64,000 nt of DNA from Marinobacter koreensis. Its GTDB lineage: Bacteria; Pseudomonadota; Gammaproteobacteria; Pseudomonadales; Oleiphilaceae. The notes under the pieces are model-generated. The model had not been told where the DNA came from and did not search any database. It saw only the letters and a program-made list of their open reading frames with translations. Both the position numbers and the translations under genes were made by a program. Positions 1 to 8,367 of the stretch are shown piece by piece (the stretch's first letter is position 1; each line of letters begins with the position of its first letter). The stretch covers positions 62,001 to 126,000 of the forward strand of contig NZ_JAKZAJ010000005.1 in the NCBI RefSeq assembly GCF_023156285.1. Direction: 5' to 3'.

Positions 1-681
1 GTGGAAGCGGGGCAGGTTTACTCGGTCATCGGCCCGAACGGTGCCGGGAAAACCACACTGTTCAACCTCATATCCGGTATCTACACGCCCACGAAGGGTG
101 AAATCCGTCTCAATGGCGAGAGTACCGACCGGCTGGAACCGAACCAGCTCGCGGAGCGGGGCATGTGCCGGACGTTCCAGCAGATGCAGATCTGCATGAA
201 CATGACGGCCATCGAGAATGTCATGCTCGGTCGTCACCTCAAACTCAAGAGTAACCTGTTCAGCACCCTGTTCCGGTTGCCGTCACTGCTGCGGGACGAA
301 AAGTCCTGTCGTCAGCACGCGCAGGATCTGATGGAGTTTGTCGGTTGTGGCGAGTATCTCGATACCGAGGCATCGGCGATGTCCTACGGCGCCCTCAAGC
401 GGCTGGAAATCGCCCGGGCACTGGCGGCCGAGCCGAAGGTCATCCTGCTGGATGAGCCGGCGGCGGGCCTGAACGGTACAGAGACCGCGGCGCTGGAAGA
501 CCTGATCCGCAAGATTGCCGATCAGGGCACCACGGTGATGCTGGTTGAGCACGACATGAAACTGGTCATGGGTATCTCCGATCGATTGCTGGTGCTCAAC
601 TACGGTCGAGTGCTCGCCGAAGGTACCCCCGAAGAAATCCGGAACAATCCGGATGTGATCGCTGCCTATCTGGGTGGCTGA
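1..681 (+). CDS. ABC transporter ATP-binding protein, LivG type (5' end cut by window)
   Basis: Cytoplasmic ATPase of a branched-chain-amino-acid-type (HAAT) importer. The visible 226 residues start inside the first strand; LivG proteins are usually about 255 residues, so roughly 25-30 residues lie to the left and the GTG at position 1 is probably not the start. Visible motifs are a Walker A (GPNGAGKTT, residues 12-20), a Q-loop (CRTFQQMQ), a divergent signature (MSYGALKRLE), Walker B (VILLDEPAAGL) and the switch His (VEHDMKLVM). The next gene, 17 bp on, is the LivF partner. Permease and binding-protein genes would be to the left. The adjacent phenylacetate genes suggest an aromatic acid or CoA-pathway substrate, but this is inference from position only. 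Confidence 0.9.
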   Translation: MEAGQVYSVIGPNGAGKTTLFNLISGIYTPTKGEIRLNGESTDRLEPNQLAERGMCRTFQQMQICMNMTAIENVMLGRHLKLKSNLFSTLFRLPSLLRDEKSCRQHAQDLMEFVGCGEYLDTEASAMSYGALKRLEIARALAAEPKVILLDEPAAGLNGTETAALEDLIRKIADQGTTVMLVEHDMKLVMGISDRLLVLNYGRVLAEGTPEEIRNNPDVIAAYLGG

Positions 682-698
682 GCCAGGAGACATTTCAA

Positions 699-2063
699 AT
701 GACAGAGCAACACAACGAAATGGCGCCTGCCCAGTCCCGCAGTGAGCAGGCCATTCGCACCATCGTACAGGAGCATCAGGCCCTGTGGCGGATCCTGGAT
801 CTGCTGGACCAGCTCCTGAGCGACATGAACGTCAACGAACAGCGTCCGGATGAGCGGCTGCTCGACCGGATCTTTGACTACATTCAGCATTTTTCCCAGC
901 GGGTGCACAGCACCCCGACCGACATCGAGCTGTACAAGCGCCTGGGAGAGAAATCGCCGGAGACGGTGCCGCTGCTGGAAAAGCTGGCGCGGGGCTACGT
1001 GATTGGTCACGAGAAGCTTCTGGAGCTGCGCAGCTTGCTGGCGTTCTGCATGGAAAACTGGCCGCAAGGCCGGGAAGAGTTCAGTCACGCGCTGGCTCGA
1101 TTCACCGAGGCGCTGCGCAAGCATATCCGCAAGGAAGAGGGTGTGGTGATTCCCCGCGCCCGAAAACTGCTGTCTGCCGAGGATTGGGAGCAGATTGTCG
1201 AAGCACGGGACGTGGAGAACGATCCTCTGTTTGGTGAACGGGTCCGCGAGGAATTCCGGGAATTACGTCACCAGATCATCAGTTACACCCCGGAACGTCT
1301 CGGCGGCCTGGGCCTGAAGCACGAGGAGCGTGTCAGTGCGCCCCATGCCCGGCAGGAAATGCTGGCGATCAAGGGCCTGGCTACGTCCTACGGCCAGATT
1401 GAAGTGCTTCACGACATCGATGTCCACATCAACAGTGGCGAGATCGTATCGCTGGTGGGCGCTAACGGTGCCGGCAAGTCGACCCTGTTGATGAGCATTT
1501 CCGGGCTCCAGCCGATGGAGCGCGGCAGCATGGTGTTCGAGGGCAAGGATCTGGGCAAGGTCTCGGCGGACCAGCGGGTAGCGCAGGGGATTGTCCAGGT
1601 GCCGGAAGGGCGCCAGGTGTTCAAGGATCTCTCGGTGCAGGATAACCTGCTGCTGGGCGCCTACACCCGCGGCCGCTCCCCCGAGGTGATGGACGATCTG
1701 GAGCGGATGTACACCAAGTTTCCGATCCTGCGCCAGAAGCGCCATAATCTGGCGGGTGAGCTGTCCGGCGGTCAGCAGCAGATGCTGGCGATGGGGCGTG
1801 CACTGATGGCCCGGCCGCGCCTGCTTCTGCTGGACGAACCGAGCATGGGACTGGCTCCGCTGATCATCGAGGAGATCTTCGATATCATCAAGGAGCTCAA
1901 GGAAGAGGGCATCACCATTTTCCTGGTGGAGCAGAATGCCTCTCAGGCCCTGGCGCTGGCGGATCGAGGTTACGTGCTGGAAACCGGTCAGGTGGTGATC
2001 GAGGGTACAGGACGCGAGTTGCTGAGCAACGAGAAGGTCCGCGAGGCTTATCTCGGGATGTAG
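699..2063 (+). CDS. Hemerythrin-like domain fused to LivF-type ABC ATPase
   Basis: This 454-residue protein is about twice the length of an ordinary LivF (about 235). Residues 1-200 form a helical hemerythrin/HHE-like domain with candidate iron ligands H26 (QEHQAL), H64, H70 and E77 (helix 2), H104 (GHEKLLELR) and H142/E146 (KHIRKEEG). A short linker leads to a full LivF ATPase from about residue 221, with Walker A GANGAGKST (254-262), signature LSGGQQQ, Walker B LLLLDEPSMGL and switch H-loop FLVEQN. It lies 17 bp after the LivG-type gene, so the two ATPases should pair. The oxygen- or iron-responsive N-terminal module could gate transport, but that is inference. No frameshift or internal start with a good ribosome site suggests two separate genes. 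Confidence 0.9.
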   Translation: MTEQHNEMAPAQSRSEQAIRTIVQEHQALWRILDLLDQLLSDMNVNEQRPDERLLDRIFDYIQHFSQRVHSTPTDIELYKRLGEKSPETVPLLEKLARGYVIGHEKLLELRSLLAFCMENWPQGREEFSHALARFTEALRKHIRKEEGVVIPRARKLLSAEDWEQIVEARDVENDPLFGERVREEFRELRHQIISYTPERLGGLGLKHEERVSAPHARQEMLAIKGLATSYGQIEVLHDIDVHINSGEIVSLVGANGAGKSTLLMSISGLQPMERGSMVFEGKDLGKVSADQRVAQGIVQVPEGRQVFKDLSVQDNLLLGAYTRGRSPEVMDDLERMYTKFPILRQKRHNLAGELSGGQQQMLAMGRALMARPRLLLLDEPSMGLAPLIIEEIFDIIKELKEEGITIFLVEQNASQALALADRGYVLETGQVVIEGTGRELLSNEKVREAYLGM

Positions 2064-2094
2064 TCGAGCCTCGGAAGGAATCGTCTGGAAGAAA

Positions 2095-2127
2095 AAAGGG
2101 GGACAGGCCAAAAGCCTGTCCCCCTTT
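2095..2127. terminator. Perfect 14-bp hairpin between livF-like gene and paaZ
   Basis: Arms 2095-2108 (AAAGGGGGACAGGC) and 2114-2127 (its exact complement) surround a CAAAA loop. A-rich sequence before and T's after make it a plausible bidirectional terminator for the two convergent operons. The GGGGACAGGC/GCCTGTCCCC core also resembles REP-type palindromes, so a repeat origin is possible. Confidence 0.7.
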
Positions 2128-2176
2128 AGTTTGCCTCCGCTCCGGCCTCCCGGGTCCAACAGGAGGCAGGCCGGAT

Positions 2177-2201
2177 AAGCCCCGGTTTACTGGGGCTTTT
2201 T
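2177..2201 (+). terminator. Rho-independent terminator overlapping the paaZ stop
   Basis: AAGCCCC (2177-2183) pairs with GGGGCTT (2192-2198), followed by T's to 2201. It is a second plus-strand stop for the transporter operon and overlaps the last codons of paaZ on the other strand. Confidence 0.5.
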
Positions 2202-4232
2202 GGCAACCAGTGTCAGGATGTCGTAGCTCGCGACCAGTTCGTCGTTCTGGTTGTGAACCTGAACATCCCAGACCACCACACCCTGCGGGTGGCCGTCCGG
2301 TGATGTCCGACCCTGATCGATCTTGCGCTTGCAGGTCAGGCGAGCCTGGATGGTGTCTCCGGGCGCGACCGGCTCGATGAAACGCAGCGTGTCCAGGCCG
2401 TAGTTCGCGAGGACCGGACCTTCGCCCGGCGAAACGAACAGGCCAGCGGCTGCGGACAGCACGAAGTAGCCGTGGGCGATGCGCTTGCCGAACTGGGAAT
2501 TCCGCGCAGCGATTTCATCGAAATGCATGTAGAAGTGATCGCCGGACAGGCAACCAAAGTTGACGATGTCCGCTTCGGTTACGGTGCGCCGATGCGTCAG
2601 CAGGGACTCGTTGATCTGCAGGTCCTCGAAGTGACGACGGAACGGGTGCACTTCGGTCTCGATCACGTCGGCGCCGCGCACGTATTCGCGGGTAACGGCG
2701 GCCAGCATGGTCGGGGAGCCCTGGATGGAGGTCCGCTGCAGGTAGTGATGGACCGCACGGATACCACCGAGTTCCTCACCGCCACCAGCGCGGCCCGGGC
2801 CACCATGCTTGAGCATGGGCAGGGGCGAACCGTGACCGGTGGATTCCTTCGCAGCTTCAGCGTCCAGCAGATGCAGACGGCCGTGGAAGGCGGCCAGCAG
2901 GGGCGCAATCCTGCCGGCAGTGGCCGGATCGCGAGTGGTCAGGGTGGTAACCAGTGAGCCCCGGCCTTTGGAGCAGAGCTCAACGGCATCCTCGATGGTG
3001 TCATAGGGAATGACGGTGGCCACCGGGCCGAAGGCCTCGATGTCGTGGGCGCCGCAGCCGTTTTCCGGGTTCCGGCACAGCAGCAGGTGCGGTTCGATGA
3101 ACGCGCCTTTGTCGGTGCCTTCGCCGGTCGGCTGGAAACTGCCATCACCGCCAACAACCAGCTCACTGGTCTTCAGCAGTTCCTGAATGTTCGCCTTGAC
3201 GTCTTCCAGCTGATCGATAGAGGCCAGGGCACCCATGCGAACGCCTTCCACCGAAGGATCGCCGACGGTCACTTTCGACAGCCGTTCTTTCAGCTTCTCA
3301 CAGACCGCCTCCACCCGATCTTTCGGTACCAGTACCCGACGGATAGCGGTACATTTCTGACCGGCCTTGGCCGTCATTTCGCGACCCACTTCCTTCACGA
3401 AAATATCGAATTCTTCGTGCTCGGGGGTCACGTCCGGTGCCAGGATGGCGCTGTTCAGCGAGTCCGCTTCCGCATTGAAGGGAATGGACTTGTTGATGAT
3501 GTTCGGATGGTTGCGCAGTTTGCGTGCCGTGGCTGCAGAACCGGTGAAGGTGACCACGTCCTGCTCTTCGAGGTGATCGAACAGATCGCCTGTGCTGCCG
3601 ATGATCAGCTGCAGGCTGCCTTCGGGCAGAGCGCCGGAATCCTGCATCAGGCGAACCGCCAGTTCGGTCACATAGCAGGTGGATGTCGCCGGCTTGACGA
3701 TGGACGGCATGCCCGCCAGGAAGGTCGGCGCGAATTTCTCGAGCATACCCCAGACCGGGAAGTTGTAGGCGTCAATGTGCACGGCGACGCCGCCGCGAGG
3801 AACCAGGATGTGGGTTCCGGCAAAGTGGTTGTTCTTGCCCAGCGGCATGACGGGGCCTTCGTGTACCACGTTGCCGGACGGCAGCTCCCGGCGGCCCATG
3901 CTGGCGTAGGAGAACAGCGTGCCGATGCCACCGTCGATATCGATGCCGTTATCGCCCTTGCTGGCACCGGTGTGCATGGAGAGGGCGTAAAGTTCCTTCT
4001 TGTGTTCCTGCAGGTACAGGGCCATGGCCTTCAGGGCCAGGGCGCGCTCCTGGAAATCCATGGCCATCAGACTCTTGCCGCCAACTTTCCGGCCGTATTC
4101 GGCGGCTTTCTTGAAGTCCAGGGTATCGTCGTGGGTGTGAGCCACGATCTCGCCGTTGACGGCGCTGGGCAGGGCCTTGGCGGGTTTTTCACCGACCCAC
4201 TGGCCGGCAATGAAACTTTTCAGGACTGACAT
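2187..4232 (-). CDS. paaZ: Oxepin-CoA hydrolase / 3-oxo-5,6-dehydrosuberyl-CoA semialdehyde dehydrogenase
   Basis: Bifunctional ring-opening enzyme of phenylacetate degradation: the C-terminal hydratase opens oxepin-CoA and the N-terminal aldehyde dehydrogenase oxidises the semialdehyde with NADP+. The 681 residues match the usual length. Residues 1-520 are an ALDH domain with the FTGSAATAR nucleotide-site motif, catalytic Cys294 (GQKCTAIRR) and the general-base Glu near 255 (FNAEADS). Residues from about 530 form a MaoC/hot-dog hydratase with GDHFYMHFDE and RIAHGYFVLS. It is last in the paaABCDEZ run, 96 bp after paaE, with a hairpin in that gap that may lower its expression or stabilise the upstream mRNA. 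Start ATG at 4232 has a GGAGTTTCCC ribosome site. Confidence 0.97.
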   Translation of the reverse strand: MSVLKSFIAGQWVGEKPAKALPSAVNGEIVAHTHDDTLDFKKAAEYGRKVGGKSLMAMDFQERALALKAMALYLQEHKKELYALSMHTGASKGDNGIDIDGGIGTLFSYASMGRRELPSGNVVHEGPVMPLGKNNHFAGTHILVPRGGVAVHIDAYNFPVWGMLEKFAPTFLAGMPSIVKPATSTCYVTELAVRLMQDSGALPEGSLQLIIGSTGDLFDHLEEQDVVTFTGSAATARKLRNHPNIINKSIPFNAEADSLNSAILAPDVTPEHEEFDIFVKEVGREMTAKAGQKCTAIRRVLVPKDRVEAVCEKLKERLSKVTVGDPSVEGVRMGALASIDQLEDVKANIQELLKTSELVVGGDGSFQPTGEGTDKGAFIEPHLLLCRNPENGCGAHDIEAFGPVATVIPYDTIEDAVELCSKGRGSLVTTLTTRDPATAGRIAPLLAAFHGRLHLLDAEAAKESTGHGSPLPMLKHGGPGRAGGGEELGGIRAVHHYLQRTSIQGSPTMLAAVTREYVRGADVIETEVHPFRRHFEDLQINESLLTHRRTVTEADIVNFGCLSGDHFYMHFDEIAARNSQFGKRIAHGYFVLSAAAGLFVSPGEGPVLANYGLDTLRFIEPVAPGDTIQARLTCKRKIDQGRTSPDGHPQGVVVWDVQVHNQNDELVASYDILTLVAKKPQ

Positions 4233-4261
4233 GGGAAACTCCGTTCGTTTCTGAAAACGCT

Positions 4262-4294
4262 AAGGCAAGTCCTGCGGTAACAGGACTTGCCTTT
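4262..4294. terminator. Perfect hairpin in the paaE-paaZ gap
   Basis: AAGGCAAGTCCTG pairs exactly with CAGGACTTGCCTT around a six-base CGGTAA loop. In the direction of paa transcription it is followed by AGCG rather than a T-run, so it may act as a partial terminator or mRNA-processing hairpin rather than a full stop. Confidence 0.55.
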
Positions 4295-4328
4295 GTCGGG
4301 TCATACTGGGTGGTCGTCAAAAAACGAG

Positions 4329-5408
4329 TTACATCTCGTCGTAGTCGAGAACCACTTTGTCGCTGATCGGATAGCACTGACAGGAGAGCACGTAGCCGGC
4401 TTCGACCTCGTAATCTTCCAGCGCAAAGTTCTGGTCCATCTCCACTTCGCCTTCCACCACCTTGGCGCGGCAGGTCGAGCAGACGCCCGCCTTGCACGAA
4501 TAGGGCAGGTCTGCACCTTCTTCGTTACCGGCATCCAGGATGCTCTTGGTGTCGCGTACCAGCGGGAAGGTCAGGGAACGGCCATCGGCGATCACAGTCA
4601 CTTCACTGACGGACTTGGGGTCGACATGGGACGGGTCCCGATCCTTCCGGGGTGCGGGCGCGCCACCAACCGGCGTGAACAGCTCGTAGTGGATCTTGCT
4701 CTTGTCCAGACCGTGGCGCTCCAGGGAATCACGCACATCTTCGGTCATCAGCTGGGGGCCGCAGATGAAGGCTGCGGTGAGTTCCTTGGCGTTGATCCAG
4801 TGATCAAACAGGGCATCGCACTTGTCGTGGTCAATCCGGCCGTTGTACAGGTCAATGTCCTGTTCTTCGCGGGTGAAGATATAGACCAGGTTCAGGCGGG
4901 ACATGTACTCGTTCTTGAGATCCTGCAGCTCGTCCCGGAACATGGTGCTGCTGGTGGCCTTGTTACCGTAGAAGAGGGTGACCTCGCTCTTCGGTTCGGT
5001 TTCCAGAGTGGTCTTCACGATTGACAGGATCGGGGTGATACCACTGCCGGCGGCAACCGCCAGATAATGGCCTTCACGCTCCGGGTCCAGGTCGATGGAG
5101 AAATGGCCCTGCGGGGGCATGACTTCCAGGGTCTGGCCGGGCTTGAGCTGCTCGTTGGCAAAGGTGGAGAACCGGCCTCCGGGCACCTGCTTGATCGCAA
5201 TGCGCAGTTCCTGATCGTTGACGCTTCGACAGATCGAGTAGGAACGGCGGACTTCTTCACCATTGAGTTTGGTTCTGACAATCAGGTGCTGGCCCTGCTT
5301 GTAGCTGAATTTGTCCGCCAGGTCTCCCGGCACGTCAAAAGCAAGTGATACGGCGTTTCTTGTTTCCGGTCTGACCTCTTTGAGGGTCAGTGAGTAAAAT
5401 TTGTTCAT
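4329..5408 (-). CDS. paaE: Phenylacetyl-CoA epoxidase, reductase subunit
   Basis: Passes electrons from NADPH through FAD and a plant-type 2Fe-2S centre to the di-iron site of PaaA. The 359-residue form begins at the ATG at 5408 (MNKFYSLTL); the frame is open further upstream but that stretch overlaps paaD in reverse composition and lacks a ribosome site. The FAD motif RSYSICR is near residue 55, a NAD-binding core (VAAGSGITPILS) follows, and the C-terminal ferredoxin domain has SCKAGVCSTC plus a fourth Cys in LSCQC. It lies 13 bp after paaD in the paaABCDE operon. Confidence 0.96.
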   Translation of the reverse strand: MNKFYSLTLKEVRPETRNAVSLAFDVPGDLADKFSYKQGQHLIVRTKLNGEEVRRSYSICRSVNDQELRIAIKQVPGGRFSTFANEQLKPGQTLEVMPPQGHFSIDLDPEREGHYLAVAAGSGITPILSIVKTTLETEPKSEVTLFYGNKATSSTMFRDELQDLKNEYMSRLNLVYIFTREEQDIDLYNGRIDHDKCDALFDHWINAKELTAAFICGPQLMTEDVRDSLERHGLDKSKIHYELFTPVGGAPAPRKDRDPSHVDPKSVSEVTVIADGRSLTFPLVRDTKSILDAGNEEGADLPYSCKAGVCSTCRAKVVEGEVEMDQNFALEDYEVEAGYVLSCQCYPISDKVVLDYDEM

Positions 5409-5421
5409 GATCGTATCGGCT

Positions 5422-5991
5422 CTAGATGCATTTGAAATAGTCGAAGGGCTCGAGGCATTCCTTGCAACGATAAAGGGCTTTGCAGGCGGTGGATCCGAAC
5501 TCGCTGACCCGTTCGGTATCTTTGCTGCCACAGTGGGGGCAGGCAATGACCTCCGGTTCGCCGAGCAGGCTCATCTTGCTGGAGCTGCCCTCGGGCGGCG
5601 CGATGCCGAATGCCCGAAGCTTCTCTTTGCCTTCGTCTGTGATCCAGTCGGTGGTCCAGGCAGGGGTCAGCACCTGATTGATCTTCGGATCGCGAAAGCC
5701 CGCAGCGCGCAGGGCTTCGGCAATCAGTTCCTCGATCAGTTCGGTGGCCGGGCACCCGGAGTAGGTCGGGGTCACATCAATGGACAGTTCTTTTCCATCC
5801 CAGTGAACCGCCCGGACAATGCCGAGCTCCACGACACTGACTGCCGGCACTTCAGGGTCTTTGACCTCTTCAAGCAGTGCCCAGATGTCGTCCTCTGTCA
5901 GCAGATCAGGGCGGGCGTTTGCCGGCACCCGATCGCTGGCGATCAGGATATCGACGGCTGACCGGTTGTCTGAATCACCATGTTGTGGCAT
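5422..5991 (-). CDS. paaD: Phenylacetyl-CoA epoxidase maturation factor
   Basis: MIP18/DUF59-type protein needed for an active phenylacetyl-CoA epoxidase, probably in iron-sulfur maturation of PaaE or the complex. I start it at the ATG at 5991 (189 aa), which overlaps the paaC stop by 17 bp; the longer frame to 6087 would run deep into paaC. The N-terminal half carries the DUF59 signature (EEVKDPEVPAVSVVELGIV) and the C-terminal tail is a zinc-ribbon-like segment with CPHC, a lone Cys, then CKEC. Gene order and size match PaaD of other proteobacteria. Confidence 0.94.
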   Translation of the reverse strand: MPQHGDSDNRSAVDILIASDRVPANARPDLLTEDDIWALLEEVKDPEVPAVSVVELGIVRAVHWDGKELSIDVTPTYSGCPATELIEELIAEALRAAGFRDPKINQVLTPAWTTDWITDEGKEKLRAFGIAPPEGSSSKMSLLGEPEVIACPHCGSKDTERVSEFGSTACKALYRCKECLEPFDYFKCI

Positions 5992-6739
5992 CGGGATAGG
6001 CCCTCTGCAGAAACTGCATTTCTGCCAGAATGAAACCGAGATGTTCGGTGTGTTCGCCGTGCTTGCCGCCCATGTACATCCAGGCATCGTCCGGCTGCGG
6101 CGTCAGTGTGGCTTCCTGAAGAACCTCTTTGACCAGTCCCCGCCAGTCTTCCTTCAGCTGCTCCGGATCCGGGCCAATGCCGGCCTGGGCCATCAGCTGG
6201 TCGGTCTCATCCGGTGTGATGAGCTCACCGGTGAAGCGCCAGAGGATATCGACCGCGTCCTGCATCCGACGATGGCTTTCCTCGGTACCGTCACCCAGGC
6301 GCTTGACCCACTCGGAGGACCGGCGCAGGTGGTAGGTCACTTCCTTCAATGCCTTTGCGGCAATGCCGGCAACGCGCTCGTCGCTGGCGTTCACAAGGCT
6401 TTTCAGGGTGAAGTAGTGCCAGACATCGAAAAAGAACTGGCGACCCATGGTCACGGCGTAGTCCTCGTTCGGCTGCTCGGTCAGCAACAGGTTGCGGTAA
6501 TCGTGGGCATCCCGGCGATAGGCCAGCTTGTCCGCATCGCGACCGTCATCGATCAGATCGGAGGCATATTCGTACCAGTTACGGGCCTGGCCGACGAGAT
6601 CCAGTGCCACGTTCATCAGCGCCATTTCTTCTTCGAGCGCCGGCGCCTTGCCGCACAGCTCGCACAGGCGCTGGCCAAGGATCATGTCCGAATCGGCCAG
6701 GCGCAGCAGGTATTCCGTGAGTGCTTCTTTCTGATTCAT
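5975..6739 (-). CDS. paaC: Phenylacetyl-CoA epoxidase, structural subunit PaaC
   Basis: Non-catalytic ferritin-like partner that forms the heterodimer with PaaA and holds substrate-binding geometry. The 254 residues match the family. It is a helical protein with ELCGKAPALEEEMALMNVALD near the N terminus and a DVWHYFTLKSLVNASDERVAGIA helix pair in the middle; the catalytic iron ligands of PaaA are not expected here. It lies 11 bp after paaB and overlaps paaD by 17 bp, consistent with translational coupling. Confidence 0.96.
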   Translation of the reverse strand: MNQKEALTEYLLRLADSDMILGQRLCELCGKAPALEEEMALMNVALDLVGQARNWYEYASDLIDDGRDADKLAYRRDAHDYRNLLLTEQPNEDYAVTMGRQFFFDVWHYFTLKSLVNASDERVAGIAAKALKEVTYHLRRSSEWVKRLGDGTEESHRRMQDAVDILWRFTGELITPDETDQLMAQAGIGPDPEQLKEDWRGLVKEVLQEATLTPQPDDAWMYMGGKHGEHTEHLGFILAEMQFLQRAYPDATTW

Positions 6740-6750
6740 GGAATCACTCC

Positions 6751-7032
6751 TTACATGTGTCCGACTTCGTCGGGCAGCTCGTAAAAGGACGCGTGGCGGT
6801 ACACCTTGTCCTCGGACGGATCAAACAGCACCTCTTTCTCGTCGGACGCGGAAGCGGTGATCATGTCGGAAGGAACCACCCAGATGCTCACGCCCTCGTT
6901 GCGGCGTGTGTACAGGTCACGGGCGTTTTCCATGGCCATTTCGGCATCGGCAGCGTGAACGCTTCCCACGTGTTTGTGGTTCAGGCCGTGCTTGCTGCGA
7001 ACAAAAACTTCGTAAAGACGCCATTCAGACAT
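6751..7032 (-). CDS. paaB: Phenylacetyl-CoA epoxidase subunit PaaB
   Basis: Small 93-residue subunit that bridges PaaAC dimers in the epoxidase. The N-terminal MSEWRLYEVFVRSKHGLNHK and the GSVHAADAEMAMENARDLY segment are typical of the family. It is 17 bp downstream of paaA and 11 bp upstream of paaC in an unbroken operon, so it should be made in stoichiometric amounts. Confidence 0.96.
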   Translation of the reverse strand: MSEWRLYEVFVRSKHGLNHKHVGSVHAADAEMAMENARDLYTRRNEGVSIWVVPSDMITASASDEKEVLFDPSEDKVYRHASFYELPDEVGHM

Positions 7033-7049
7033 GTTGTATTCCTCCGATA

Positions 7050-8042
7050 TCAGGCAGCTGCTGCGCGCTGCTTTTGTTTTTTGGCATAGGCGACGGCCGC
7101 TTCGCGAACCCAGGCGCCTTCTTCAATCGCTTTCTTGCGGGTGTTGATCCGCTCGCGGTTACAGGGGCCGTTGCCCTTGAGAACGTCGTAGAACTCCTGC
7201 CAGTTGATTTCACCGAAATCGTAGTGGCCGGTTTCCTCGTTCCATTTCAGATCCGGGTCCGGTGCGGTGCATCCCAGGTACTCAAGCTGCGGAACAGTCT
7301 GGTCGATAAACATCTGACGAAGTTCGTCGTTACTCTTGCGCTTGATCTTCCAGGCCATGGACTGCTGGGAGTTCGGGGATTCGTCGTCGTGCGGACCGAA
7401 CATCATCAGTGCCGGCCACCACAGGCGGTTGATGGCGTCCTGCACCATCTGCTTCTGCTCATCGGTACCTTCACGCATCATGTCCAGCAGGATCTGGTAG
7501 CCCTGACGCTGGTGGAAGCTTTCTTCCTTACAGATGCGGATCATGGCGCGGGAGTAGGGGCCATAGGAGGTCCGCTGCAGAACCACCTGGTTCACGATGG
7601 CGGCACCGTCTACCAGCCAGCCGACCGCACCCATGTCCGCCCAGTTCAGGGTCGGATAGTTGAAGATGCTGGAGTATTTGGCTTTGCCCTGGTGCAGCTT
7701 CTCGATTTCTTCGTCCCGGTCGGCACCCAGGGTTTCCATGGCGCTGTAGAGGTACAGTCCATGACCCGCCTCGTCCTGGATCTTGGCCATCAACTGGAGC
7801 TTGCGCTTCAGGGTTGGAGCACGGGTGACCCAGTTGCCTTCCGGCAGCATACCGACCACTTCGGAGTGGGCATGCTGGGAAATCTGGCGAATAAGGGTCT
7901 TCCGGTAGCCTTCCGGCATCCAGTTCTTCGGCTCGATTTTGGTTTCTGCATCAATCTTTTCCTGGAACGCGCGCTCTTCGGGCGACATTTCGTCCAGGGA
8001 TTTGACGCGCTTGGCTCCGGTTTCAACGAGCTGGGCGTACAT
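7050..8042 (-). CDS. paaA: Phenylacetyl-CoA 1,2-epoxidase, catalytic subunit
   Basis: Di-iron oxygenase subunit that inserts one oxygen atom of O2 into the ring of phenylacetyl-CoA. The 330 residues match PaaA. Ligand-bearing helices are visible as [20 protein letters not shown] (D90, E91, H94) and [13 protein letters not shown] (E173/E174, H177). It is the first gene of paaABCDEZ; a promoter with a TGATAC-type palindrome lies about 80-110 bp upstream. The ATG at 8042 is preceded by a GGAGGTATTGT-type ribosome site. Confidence 0.97.
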   Translation of the reverse strand: MYAQLVETGAKRVKSLDEMSPEERAFQEKIDAETKIEPKNWMPEGYRKTLIRQISQHAHSEVVGMLPEGNWVTRAPTLKRKLQLMAKIQDEAGHGLYLYSAMETLGADRDEEIEKLHQGKAKYSSIFNYPTLNWADMGAVGWLVDGAAIVNQVVLQRTSYGPYSRAMIRICKEESFHQRQGYQILLDMMREGTDEQKQMVQDAINRLWWPALMMFGPHDDESPNSQQSMAWKIKRKSNDELRQMFIDQTVPQLEYLGCTAPDPDLKWNEETGHYDFGEINWQEFYDVLKGNGPCNRERINTRKKAIEEGAWVREAAVAYAKKQKQRAAAA

Positions 8043-8124
8043 ACAATACCTCCGGTTCGGGCTTGTTGTTCTGTTGGTCTGTGAACAGCCGAGCCCTGAC
8101 AGTGTTTGTTGGGCTATACACTCA

Positions 8125-8152
8125 ATATTAAATGATACTGAATAAATATCAA
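8125..8152 (-). promoter_or_regulatory. Candidate paaA promoter with overlapping TGATA-N9-TATCA palindrome
   Basis: On the minus strand a TTGATA (-35, 8147-8152) and TAATAT (-10, 8125-8130) are 16 bp apart. The palindrome TGATACTGAATAAATATCA (8133-8151) covers the spacer and most of the -35, where a repressor would block polymerase. The same TGATAC/GTATCA hexamer occurs in the paaG promoter spacer and next to the paaY -10. Operator function is inference. Confidence 0.5.
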
Positions 8153-8284
8153 GTTTTGGCTTTGTGTGTCATGTTAGTTTTTTCGAATGGCCTTTAATTC
8201 ATTAACAGACTGATTTAAATGGCCAAAAATATGATACGTGACGAAAAGCTATTGAGATTGGTTTAGAGAGAGTGAAATTAAATC

Positions 8285-8309
8285 GACATCCGGTACGGCA
8301 GCGGATGTC
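8285..8309. repeat. Inverted repeat GACATCCG-N9-CGGATGTC
   Basis: Perfect 8-bp arms at 8285-8292 and 8302-8309. It sits just after the paaK hairpin and may be a second stem of a transcription-stop region or a protein site. Confidence 0.4.
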
Positions 8310-8322
8310 TCCGTTTTAAACG

Positions 8323-8356
8323 GGCAGCGGACCGGAAAGGGGACCGGCCCGCTGCC
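8323..8356 (-). terminator. GC-rich hairpin after paaK
   Basis: GGCAGCGG (8323-8330) pairs with CCGCTGCC (8349-8356), extended inward by CCGG pairs. It lies immediately downstream of the paaK stop on the minus strand and probably ends the paaGHIJK transcript, though the T-run after it is weak (CCGTTTAAAACGG). Confidence 0.55.
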
Positions 8357-8367
8357 AAAACCGGGAT

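Larger units (their letters stand above)
8043..8367. other. 325-bp AT-rich intergenic region between paaK and paaA
   Basis: No ORF with coding character is visible. It holds the paaA promoter and palindrome (8125-8152), a second TGATAC at 8232-8237, and a row of hairpins (8285-8309, 8323-8356) at the paaK end. Its low GC against the GC-rich neighbours fits a regulatory region. Confidence 0.7.
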
